NCBI GenBank assembly: GCA_964549595.1
Contig: CAZJWK010000001.1
Coordinates: 1-64,000, forward strand
Source: CAZQQN01 sp964549595
GTDB lineage: Bacteria > Bacteroidota > Bacteroidia > CAILMK01 > CAYYUA01
Direction: 5' to 3'
Length of the DNA: 64,000 nucleotides
Position numbers and translations under genes: made by a program. Numbering within the stretch: the first letter of the stretch is position 1; each line of letters opens with the position of its first letter. The notes beneath the pieces are model-generated. The model made no database searches. It was given only the letters and a program-made list of their open reading frames with translations, and was not told the origin of the DNA. Shown one piece after another: positions 1 through 7,339 of this stretch.

Positions 1-1010
1 CCTTTACAGTAAATTGACAATCCGTTAAATAATTGGTTGTACTATTGGAAACAGACGTCCAATTAGCACCTCCGTTTGAAGTTCTCAAAACAAGACCTCC
101 ACTACCGGCAATGAGTCCTTTAGCACCATTTTTCCTAAAATTAACCGAGAAGAGATTTGAATTAGTCTGGTTTGATTGAGAAACCCAATTTTTTCCTCCA
201 TCAGTGGTATGAAGGATTGTACCGTTAAAACCAACAGCCCACCCTTCCGATTCACTAACAAAGAATACCGATTCTAAATCTGAACTTGTGCCACTTTGTT
301 GAGTTTTCCAACTTTTACCTGAATCACTCNNNNNNNNNNCCAACAATCCAACCAACGGAATCATTTGTAAAATATACCGACTCCAGGTAATTAGTAGTAT
401 TGCTTTGTTGATTTTCCCATTTTTTACCACCGTTTTTTGTAAAAAGAATGGTTCCGTCAGCTCCTACAGTCCATCCCATTTTATCATTTGCAAAATGAAC
501 AGAAAATAACCAATCACTTGTATTACTCGTCTGAGATTCCCAATTTTTTCCACCATCCTTAGTATGAAGAATAGTGCCATCCTTACCGGCACCAACAATC
601 CAACCATTGGAAGCATTTGTGAAATAAATATCTTTCAAACTAACTATCGTACCGCTTTCTTGAGAATTCCAGGTATTACCCCCATTGGAAGTCTTTATAA
701 TGGTGCCATAATCACCAACCGCAAAAGCCGTTTGGTCATTAACAACCTTAACACCATTCAACCTATTACCTTGTGGGGAAGGATACTGAAATTCCCAATC
801 ATATTCCTTTTCCTGAGCGGTCATTAGGGTCGGGACCAAAAAAAAGAAACTTATTATACCAATTCCTATATCCACAACCGGTAATATTCTTTTAGGCTGG
901 AATCTTACTAATGCAAACAAACCCATTAAGAAACCTTTTATTTTGGCTTGATTAAACAAAGGGTTAAGGTTATGATTTAACCAGTTATTTTTCATTCGTT
1001 CCATAAGCAT
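1..1010 (-). CDS. YCF48-repeat beta-propeller secreted protein, partial and broken by an assembly gap
   Basis: The gene runs off the left edge; the farthest upstream start is at 1010. A hydrophobic stretch at about residues 42-64 ending near AQ reads as a signal peptide or anchor, so a shorter start is possible. Behind it come tandem blade units with a shared signature (GTIIKTSNGGNTW, GTILHTKDGGKNW, GTILFTKNGGKKW), typical of YCF48/BNR-like propellers. Ten Ns at 330-339 interrupt it. Left of the gap the same repeats go on (GTILHTTDGGKNW, GLVLRTSNGGANW) but in another phase, so the frame is lost only because the Ns do not give the real gap length. In Bacteroidota such proteins are usually exported and often carry a T9SS sorting domain at the C-terminus, which would lie outside the window. 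The ligand and role are unknown. Confidence 0.8.
330..339. other. assembly gap (10 N)
   Basis: Ten consecutive Ns. The coding phase differs on the two sides although the same repeat family is encoded on both, so the Ns are a placeholder of unknown true length. The gap lies inside a tandem-repeat gene, a usual place for short-read assembly to fail. Confidence 0.97.
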
Positions 1011-1054
1011 ATAAAATAGTTTTGGTTTAAAATCTTTAAAAAATCAACCCCCTT

Positions 1055-1093
1055 CAACAAAACCCTAAGTGTCTTCGTAAACCCTTAGGGTTT
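1055..1093 (-). terminator. intrinsic terminator after the T9SS cargo gene
   Basis: A perfect 10-bp inverted repeat (AAACCCTAAG at 1060-1069, CTTAGGGTTT at 1084-1093) begins 9 bases past the stop of the gene ending at 1102. On the minus strand it is followed by TGTTG, so the T-tract (GGGTTTTGTTG) partly overlaps the stem. Confidence 0.65.
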
Positions 1094-1101
1094 GTATACT
1101 A

Positions 1102-2652
1102 TTACTCCACCACCACCTTCTTCGTCCTCACAGCCTCTTTCGTCTTCACTTGCAGCAGGTAAACACCGGCTGATAAATCACTCACATCTACCGTTTGTTG
1201 GCCTTTACCTTGCAGCTTGCCGGATTGGAGGGTGCGGCCGGTGAGGGTTTGGAGTTGGTAGCTTTGGGGGTCGTTGTTCGTTGATAGCTGAATGATGAAT
1301 TGGTTTTTTGCAGGTTTCGGGAAGCATTTTAAAGCTTCTTTATTCCTGAATTTTTGACCCCTTGAAGTAGCCCCGCCTTTTGGCTTTGCCTTCACCACCC
1401 AAATATCAGACTTGCCATAATTACCACCTACATCCCCGCTGCTTGATTCGGCATTACCGGCCATGATATAACCCCCATCATTGGTTTGTTGAATGGATGA
1501 AGGATTTTCATACTTAGAGCCTCCATAGCGACTATCCCACCGTTTTTGTCCCGATTTATCAATTATTACCGACCAGAATTGACTTTCACCCCCTACCAGG
1601 GCATAACCATTGTCATTAGTAGGAGTGATGGCAGTACATTGCTCTATGGCATCGGTGCCAAAGGTTTGATCCCAAATCAGGGATCCATCGTTTCCGTTTA
1701 ATTTGGTAACCCAATAATCCTCACCCAGGAAAGACTCACTCACATCCTTGTCTTTTGATTGGGTTATCCCTCCTATCACATAATTACCTCCCGAAGTCTC
1801 CAAAACATCAGTAGCCAAATCAGGACGGGAGCCGCCTAAGTGGGTTTCCCATGCTATATTTCGGTTGGCATCCAATTTCACAATCCAATAATCCCAATTT
1901 CCGTGATTACCGGAAACATCCTTATCATTAGACATGGAATGGCCGGCAATGATAAAACCCCCATCCGAAGTTTGTTGTATGGCAGTAGGTTCCTCCGTAT
2001 TACTGCCACCATAATTTTCTTCCCACATCACATTCCCGTTTCCTGCTTTTAATTTCACTACCCAAAAATCCCTACCCCCGTAATTTTCACTAACATCCCG
2101 GGAATCAGAACTGGAATGCCCAGTTACTACGTAATTGCCATCCGATGTTTGGCGGACGGCAAAAGCGTAATCATTACCAAGACCACCGTAATTATTTTTC
2201 CATACTATATCTCCTTTACCATCCAGTTTTAAAACCCAGAAATCCCTGACTATCCCGCTGCCGTAATGACTGCTTACATCATTGTCTGAGGAACCCGAGA
2301 TCCCGGCTACAATGAAGCCGCCATCATTGGTTTGCCGGATTGAAGTAGCCTTATCGGTCCGGGTGCCCCCATAGCGCTTTGTCCATTCTTTATTGCCCTT
2401 TTTATCCAGTTTTAACAGCCAATAATCCGAGCGGGCAACAAGTCCATAATTACCACTCAAATCCTGATCATCAGAATTGGACCAACCGGCCACTATATAC
2501 CCGCCATCATCCGTCTGGCGCACGCAATTGGCATTATCATCTTCACTGCCTCCGAAATGCTTTTGCCACGCTATCTCCTGAGCGATTCCCGTAAAGCAGA
2601 AAAACACGCCAAACAATAGGATTGCTAACTTTTTAATACCCATATTGGTCAT
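1102..2652 (-). CDS. T9SS-sorted secreted protein with beta-propeller-like repeats
   Basis: 516 aa. A signal peptide covers residues 1-25 (hydrophobic core LAILLFGVFFCFTGIAQ). Residues about 26-430 hold seven or so repeats of 50-60 residues built on the pattern QT-x-DGG-(Y/F)-I-(V/I)-AG, then D-(V/L)-S-x-N-(Y/H)-G, D-(Y/F)-W-(V/L)-(V/L)-K-L-D and W-x-x-x-(Y/F)-GG. Residues about 440-516 form a type A T9SS C-terminal sorting domain (FPKPAKNQFIIQLS, then LSAGVYLLQVKTKEAVRTKK). The protein is therefore expected to cross the outer membrane by the type IX system and be attached or released at the surface. Repeats like these are found in large uncharacterised Bacteroidota surface proteins; no enzymatic motif is visible. 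It is followed by its own terminator and lies 15 bases after the CAP-domain lipoprotein gene, possibly as one transcript. Confidence 0.85.
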   Translation of the reverse strand: MTNMGIKKLAILLFGVFFCFTGIAQEIAWQKHFGGSEDDNANCVRQTDDGGYIVAGWSNSDDQDLSGNYGLVARSDYWLLKLDKKGNKEWTKRYGGTRTDKATSIRQTNDGGFIVAGISGSSDNDVSSHYGSGIVRDFWVLKLDGKGDIVWKNNYGGLGNDYAFAVRQTSDGNYVVTGHSSSDSRDVSENYGGRDFWVVKLKAGNGNVMWEENYGGSNTEEPTAIQQTSDGGFIIAGHSMSNDKDVSGNHGNWDYWIVKLDANRNIAWETHLGGSRPDLATDVLETSGGNYVIGGITQSKDKDVSESFLGEDYWVTKLNGNDGSLIWDQTFGTDAIEQCTAITPTNDNGYALVGGESQFWSVIIDKSGQKRWDSRYGGSKYENPSSIQQTNDGGYIMAGNAESSSGDVGGNYGKSDIWVVKAKPKGGATSRGQKFRNKEALKCFPKPAKNQFIIQLSTNNDPQSYQLQTLTGRTLQSGKLQGKGQQTVDVSDLSAGVYLLQVKTKEAVRTKKVVVE

Positions 2653-2667
2653 TTTTTTAATTTCAGG

Positions 2668-3318
2668 TTATTTCTTACATGCTGATGGTGAACCCTCAGG
2701 ATCACCTTCCTGCCCAAACCAGACCACTGCAAATCCGCCTTTTATGCTCACACCCATTGCTTCCCATTTGATGTCCCTCCATTGTCCTTCATTGATAATC
2801 ACCGTATTGTGGGACCTGCTATCCTTCCAGGCACTAAGCGCTGCTTCAGCAGAAGCATTGGCTCCTGATCCGCCGTAGGCAATTTCAAACCCATCCCCTT
2901 CATAATCCGTCAATTCTCTGGGCTTGTCCCACATGCATTCCGCATGATCATGATCAGAGGTATAACAGCAGGCCGACCAATTACCCGTATTAGACCAACT
3001 ATGCAGGTTACAATTCCTGGATTGGGTATGCGGCGCATGCTCGATTAAATCCTTTACATGCAGATCCGCTACTTTGGACAGGGCCTTAGAAACAGGTATG
3101 GAATCCAAACCTTCCGCCCCTCGGTATTCGCGGATTTTTTGTACCAATTCCCGCTCCTCCCGGGTTTCACAACCCACCAAACTATCCGGAAAATGATTCT
3201 TGCCACTGTCAGTAACATTATTACCAGAGGAGCTGTCATCCGGAGCCATAGATCCCTCTTCGCAGCTTGCCAATAAAAAAAATCCTGTGATGATTACTAC
3301 CCATTTGCTAAAGCCCAT
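2668..3318 (-). CDS. CAP (SCP/PR-1) domain lipoprotein
   Basis: 216 aa. The N-terminus is a lipoprotein signal with lipobox LLASC (Cys19), followed by an acidic, Ser/Asn-rich linker. Residues about 50-212 fit the CAP/SCP fold: an early helix (ELVQKIREYRGAEGLDSI), a first-half histidine region (LSKVADLHVKDL), the mid-domain HSWSNTGNWSACCY segment, a Ser-rich W-x-x-S-x-x-H motif (AWKDSRSHNTVI), and the closing GVSIKGGFAVVWFGQ strand. It is unusually rich in Cys and His, with several likely disulphides, which suits an exported location. CAP proteins bind sterols or lipids, or act in adhesion, in other organisms; the role in Bacteroidota is unknown. The gene is 15 bases upstream of the T9SS cargo gene. 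Confidence 0.8.
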   Translation of the reverse strand: MGFSKWVVIITGFFLLASCEEGSMAPDDSSSGNNVTDSGKNHFPDSLVGCETREERELVQKIREYRGAEGLDSIPVSKALSKVADLHVKDLIEHAPHTQSRNCNLHSWSNTGNWSACCYTSDHDHAECMWDKPRELTDYEGDGFEIAYGGSGANASAEAALSAWKDSRSHNTVIINEGQWRDIKWEAMGVSIKGGFAVVWFGQEGDPEGSPSACKK

Positions 3319-4165
3319 AAAATGATTTTAAAGGTTATAAAAATCTATTTGTCCAAATTTGGGACCCGTTTAACAATAATTAAAATTTCTTGTTAGATGT
3401 TTTTTATTCGTTACATTACTCCTACCTTAATAAATTGGGAAAAATTTTCGTAAACAGTAGAAGGGGAAAAAAATCAAATTTTTAAGTAAATCATTGGCCA
3501 TCAATAAATAACAGCCGCCCCTATTAGAACGGTCAGGTTTTAAACCCAGCCGGGTTAATAGATTTCAAAAGGCAACTAACCAGGCTTTCCAAGCAGGCCA
3601 GAATTGATCTTTATTAAACGATAACCTTCCGGGTCACCCCTCCATTATCACTTTTAACCTGGAGCAGGTAAACACCTTTTGGCTGCTGATTGGCATTCAA
3701 GGTTTGATCGCCAAAGTTCTTATATACTTGCTTTAATGATTTCCCAGAGTTTGTAATTTGGGAATTGAGCACTACGGGCAACTAAGGTGAACCGGGATTG
3801 GGATAATTGGGTGCGGATAAGAAGGCTTTAGACAATCCAGTCTTATTTTAGGTTCTACCACATTCCCATATAAAATTTTAGAAAAAAATTTAAAAAATTG
3901 ATTTTCGGACAATTAAAAAATAGCCTGGTTAGTGGGAGATTCCCATATAAAATCTTAACAAAAAAACTCCTGGGCCTACACGTCAATGGATCAGCCTTGG
4001 TTGGCAACGAAAAAATCCCGAAGGCCCCATGTAAAACCACAGCACTAAATTTCCACAAAAAATGGGGTAGAACCAAATTTTTTTAAGCCACGGGTATAAG
4101 ACCCGTGATTTGGGAGCTCCCAAGCTACCCATAGCTTAAGCAAAATCTTGTCGTGCACCCCCGAT
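3319..4165. other. long intergenic stretch with a decayed T9SS tail and a short direct repeat
   Basis: 847 bases lie between two minus-strand genes. The part nearest the CAP gene (3319-3600) is AT-rich with no open frame of note. A decayed T9SS sorting domain occupies 3614-3838 (separate entry). Further on, the 19-mer ATTCCCATATAAAAT(T/C)TTA occurs twice, at 3862-3880 and 3939-3957, with one mismatch. No promoter of the TAnnTTTG type is clear here. Confidence 0.6.
3614..3838 (-). pseudogene. orphan, decayed T9SS C-terminal sorting domain
   Basis: Read on the minus strand, this segment encodes NYPNPGSP, an in-frame TAG, then LPVVLNSQITNSGKSLKQVY and finally ANQQPKGVYLLQVKSDNGG up to RKVIV and a stop at 3614-3616. 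YPNPG at the start of the domain and GVYLLQV near the end are hallmarks of type A T9SS sorting domains. The upstream protein is absent: frames break just before the YPNP motif and there is no start. It is best read as the surviving 3-prime end of a lost secreted-protein gene. It is a different sequence from the sorting domain of the gene at 1102-2652, so it is not a recent copy of that one. Confidence 0.7.
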
Positions 4166-4882
4166 TCATGACCCCTCTTCTTTCCATGCTAAGCATTCTG
4201 CCAAAACGGGTATTTCCTCCACCATCGATGAGGTTATCCGGTCCCGGATCAGCCCTTCAGGTTTTTTGTAGGAAGTTCGGGTGGTACCTACTTCCTGAGT
4301 GGTGACCAAGTAATCAACCGGTACATCATGGGCGTCCACTGGCACTTCCGCTTTCACCTGAAGGGGATGAACCGTGGTAATCACCGGGGTCTGCTCATCG
4401 ATTAATCCCATTTCCCGGCCAATGGCATATTCGATCTCTCCGTAACCATGCCCTTTCCCGACCCGCCCCCCGGAATAATCGACTGCAACGGAACCCATGA
4501 CTACAATATCGATTTCAGGCAATTGGGATAAGGGCGTCAAAACACCATAATCAGGCACATTTTTCTTAACACTGGCTTTTTGCGCATAGTCCTGTAGACC
4601 GGACAGCACATAAAAACCCGATTTAAGACGGGGACCCGGCATAACCAACGTCTTTCCGGCAGCTAAGACCCTTTCGCGAACTGGCTTCTGCGGTGTATCC
4701 GGGTTTACTTTTACCACCCGGGCATCCTGAAATTCGGGCAAACCAGCTAAATTTTCCGAGGCCTGGCGAGCGCCTTTAAAATTGGGAATTCTCCCATAAA
4801 GCGGAAAAGGAAATGCCCCTGCCTTCTGTTCCGTGAGTTCCTGCCAAACTTTTTGCCGGATTTTACTTTTATCTGAGCTCAT
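4166..4882 (-). CDS. 5-formyltetrahydrofolate cyclo-ligase family protein (MTHFSD-like)
   Basis: 238 aa, longer than the usual 180-200 aa 5-formyl-THF cyclo-ligase. The C-terminal half carries the family glycine motif GRVGKGHGYGEIEY (residues 139-152), which in true cyclo-ligases binds ATP phosphate, followed by TTVHPLQV and a DVPVDYLVT segment typical of the domain end. The N-terminal part (RIPNFKGARQASENLAG) matches the subgroup named after the vertebrate methenyl-THF synthetase domain protein rather than the folate enzyme itself. The reaction is therefore uncertain: family membership is clear, substrate is not. It is transcribed away from the eIF2B-like gene, with 166 bases between their starts. 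Confidence 0.75.
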   Translation of the reverse strand: MSSDKSKIRQKVWQELTEQKAGAFPFPLYGRIPNFKGARQASENLAGLPEFQDARVVKVNPDTPQKPVRERVLAAGKTLVMPGPRLKSGFYVLSGLQDYAQKASVKKNVPDYGVLTPLSQLPEIDIVVMGSVAVDYSGGRVGKGHGYGEIEYAIGREMGLIDEQTPVITTVHPLQVKAEVPVDAHDVPVDYLVTTQEVGTTRTSYKKPEGLIRDRITSSMVEEIPVLAECLAWKEEGS

Positions 4883-5048
4883 TTTCCCATGTAACGGTTA
4901 ATTTTAAACTGTCCATTAGGTTACTCCTAATATTGAGAAGGTTTTAATGAGTTTTCGAATAAAGCAAAAAACAACGCTTTTTCAAAGCTTTTCTAAAGCC
5001 TTAAATTCCAAGTTGACAACACTAAATTCAATACTTTTTTTAACCCTT

Positions 5049-5978
5049 ATGCCTCAATCTCTACTGAATAAACTTGAGCCGGTTCTTTCGAATAATCAAT
5101 CCGGCTCCTCCCTATTGCTTGAACAATTGCAGGACACGCTTTTACAGCATTACCTGGAAAACCCCGTTCAAACCGGGGAACTGCAAAAAGCCTGTTCGGA
5201 AGTGATAAAAAATTTTCCGGATTTCATGGTCATGCATCATTTCCTGGATTATTTGACCACTAAGCAAGCAGAAAACGAAGACATCAGCATTGGTAAAGCC
5301 ATTGAGGCTTATCAAAACGAATGGAACGGGGTTGACCACTTAATCGCAGTGGAAATGCATTCCCAGTTACCATCATTGAATGGCCCTGTATTGTTTCACA
5401 GCAATAGCGGCACTTTACAGGCATTAGCTGCTCATTGGATGAACCAGGGCATAATCCCGAAAATCATCCAAAGTATTGGCAGGCCGGCCAAAGAGGGAAT
5501 TCGACAAGCGAAATACCTGGCTAAAACAGGCTTCACTGTAAAAGTTATTGAAGATGTAGCAGTAAGGCTTTATACAAACCAGATTAAAGCCATCTTTTTA
5601 GGGGCTGATTGCATTGGAGGCCGGCGATTCAAAAACAAAACCGGGTCTTTATTTTTAGGATTGCTGGCTGAGCAACAAGCCATTCCCGTTTATGTTTTAG
5701 CGGATAGACGGAAGCAAATACCTGCTAATCTCCCGGATTCCTTTAGCCAAATCCTTGAAAAAGAAACGCCTAAACCCGGCTCAGAGCTATGGCAAGACCC
5801 AATCCCGGAAAACATAGAAGTTGATAATTATTATTTTGAGTGGGCGCCTAACTACCTCATAACGAAATTTGTAAACGAAAAAGGCACCTTTAGCCCGGAT
5901 GAACGCTCAAATGAGAACCAAAAATTTTCCGGTTCTTACTTAACCCTTTTAAATGCCCTCTCCGCAGAAATAAGCTGA
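5049..5978 (+). CDS. eIF2B/ribose-1,5-bisphosphate isomerase-like protein
   Basis: 309 aa from the ATG at 5049. An in-frame ATG at 4947 would add 34 residues that look unlike conserved protein, so the shorter start is preferred. The C-terminal half shows the ISOCOT fold pattern of the eIF2B alpha/methylthioribose-1-phosphate isomerase superfamily: VLFHSNSGTL (nucleotide or sugar-phosphate loop), then the catalytic-type block IFLGADCIGG, NKTGSLFLGLLAEQQ and IPVYVLADRRK. A helical N-terminal region (about 100 residues) precedes it. The Asp of GAD is present. It could act on a ribose-phosphate derivative, as do archaeal ribose-1,5-bisphosphate isomerase and MtnA, but the substrate cannot be read from sequence. 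The glycosyltransferase gene follows after 2 bases, so the two are probably cotranscribed. Confidence 0.65.
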   Translation: MPQSLLNKLEPVLSNNQSGSSLLLEQLQDTLLQHYLENPVQTGELQKACSEVIKNFPDFMVMHHFLDYLTTKQAENEDISIGKAIEAYQNEWNGVDHLIAVEMHSQLPSLNGPVLFHSNSGTLQALAAHWMNQGIIPKIIQSIGRPAKEGIRQAKYLAKTGFTVKVIEDVAVRLYTNQIKAIFLGADCIGGRRFKNKTGSLFLGLLAEQQAIPVYVLADRRKQIPANLPDSFSQILEKETPKPGSELWQDPIPENIEVDNYYFEWAPNYLITKFVNEKGTFSPDERSNENQKFSGSYLTLLNALSAEIS

Positions 5979-5980
5979 AA

Positions 5981-6814
5981 ATGGCCGCTAACAAATTTTA
6001 TTTATTAGCCCTTTCCAACGTGGAAGTGAACGCTTCCCGGGATCTATGTGAGATTCCCTTCCTCAGGAAAGCTTTCAAACAATTAAAGGAGGAGCCTTTT
6101 TTCCCTGATTTCCCCTTTATCATTACTGACCACCGAACCCATTTACCGGATGACAAAATAGACAGCCAAACCATTGTGCTTTACCTCAGCAATGAGGACG
6201 GCCATTTACCCCGTTATATTGAAAAGACCGGGATCCTGTTTACTCCTTATCCACCAAAAGAAACGCATCCTAAAGCTTTTACCATACCCCTGGGATATCA
6301 TGGAGCGGTACCCTCATTGACTCCTCTTTCTATGAAGGAAAGGTCACTGGATCTTTTTTTCAGTGGCAGAAAAATTCACCGGCGTAAAGCCTTCTTTGAC
6401 CAGGTAGATAAGATTCAGCAAACCAGCAGTTGGGAGCTTGATATCCGTAAGACCAACGCCTTTGCGGAAGGGATGAAGCCACCTCATTATGCAGCAATGC
6501 TAAACAAAACCAAAATAGTACCCGCACCCGAAGGCAATTACTCCAACATCACCTTCCGTTTATTTGAGGGTTTGCGGCAGGGATCTATACCCGTTACACC
6601 ACCTTTACCTGAAACCTGGTATTTCAAGGAATTTCCCGGATACCAGTTGAATAAATGGGAGGAATTAAGTCCTCTTTTGAGCACTTTGCTGCCCAAACCG
6701 GAAAAGCTAAGTGCTCTACAATCCAGGATCCTTTCCTACTACAGGGACTATTGCTCAGAGGAAGCCTTAGCCCGTTACATCAGACAGGTTATTAAAAGTC
6801 ATTTTTCCTTGTAA
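5981..6814 (+). CDS. exostosin-like (GT47-type) glycosyltransferase
   Basis: 277 aa, cytoplasmic, no signal or membrane segment. The central FSGRKIHRRKAFFDQV segment and the downstream YAAMLNKTKIVPAPEGN, NITFRLFEGLRQGSIPV block match the exostosin family, where a serine/threonine, arginine and glutamate around R-x-x-E-x-L-x-x-G-x-I-P-V bind the nucleotide sugar. It therefore probably transfers a sugar in surface glycan assembly. It starts 2 bases after the eIF2B-like gene, and its last 16 bases overlap the end of the convergent thioredoxin gene. Acceptor and donor are unknown. Confidence 0.65.
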   Translation: MAANKFYLLALSNVEVNASRDLCEIPFLRKAFKQLKEEPFFPDFPFIITDHRTHLPDDKIDSQTIVLYLSNEDGHLPRYIEKTGILFTPYPPKETHPKAFTIPLGYHGAVPSLTPLSMKERSLDLFFSGRKIHRRKAFFDQVDKIQQTSSWELDIRKTNAFAEGMKPPHYAAMLNKTKIVPAPEGNYSNITFRLFEGLRQGSIPVTPPLPETWYFKEFPGYQLNKWEELSPLLSTLLPKPEKLSALQSRILSYYRDYCSEEALARYIRQVIKSHFSL

Positions 6815-7179
6815 TCTTCATTGACTTCCGCATTCAAAAGGATGTCTTCAATGGCCTTTTTCAGTTTATCCGGTTGGACGGCCCCTTTTGCCATTTGAGG
6901 TTTTCCATTTAGCGGGATAAAGAGCAAGGATGGCAAACTTTGTACACCAAACGCCTGAACCAATTCCTGTTCTTGATCCGCATCAATTTTGAAAAAATCA
7001 ACCCGATCCCCGTAGTGCTTTTCCATATTTTCCAGGATTGGGGTCAACATGGTACAAGGACCACACCAATCGGCATGAAAATCCAACAACACCGGCTTAT
7101 CATTTTGGTTTTCCCAGTCCTGCTTATTCTGATAATCGAAGATTTTGGCCCTGAATTGGGCATTGGTCAAGTATTCCAT
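6799..7179 (-). CDS. thioredoxin
   Basis: 126 aa with a single thioredoxin fold and no signal peptide. The redox motif WCGPC is at residues 38-42, the cis-proline in SLPSLLF at residue 83, and a charged pair ahead of it (FKIDADQEQELVQAFGV) fits the classic family. It should act as a cytoplasmic dithiol reductant. The first 25 residues are somewhat longer than E. coli TrxA. It is convergent with, and overlaps by 16 bases, the exostosin-like gene. Confidence 0.9.
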   Translation of the reverse strand: MEYLTNAQFRAKIFDYQNKQDWENQNDKPVLLDFHADWCGPCTMLTPILENMEKHYGDRVDFFKIDADQEQELVQAFGVQSLPSLLFIPLNGKPQMAKGAVQPDKLKKAIEDILLNAEVNEDYKEK

Positions 7180-7339
7180 AATTGATTTTTTTGAGATTCA
7201 CCCTACCTAACAATATATTTGAAAATTTGTTCATATTTTCAACGGTAGTTGGCCAAGTTTCGGATGCCAGGCATTGCTATCAATATTCCTGAGAAGGAAT
7301 CTTAAGCCATTAAACCCAGTTAACGGGAGAAACCATTTC

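Noticed and set aside
1102..2652. Tandem repeats inside the T9SS cargo gene as a CRISPR-like or DNA repeat array
   Set aside because: The repeats are at protein level (50-60 residues) with diverged DNA and no short identical units with spacers.
3855..4086. Opposed open frames in the 3.9-4.1 kb intergenic stretch
   Set aside because: No recognisable motifs; they arise from low-complexity sequence and a repeated 19-mer.
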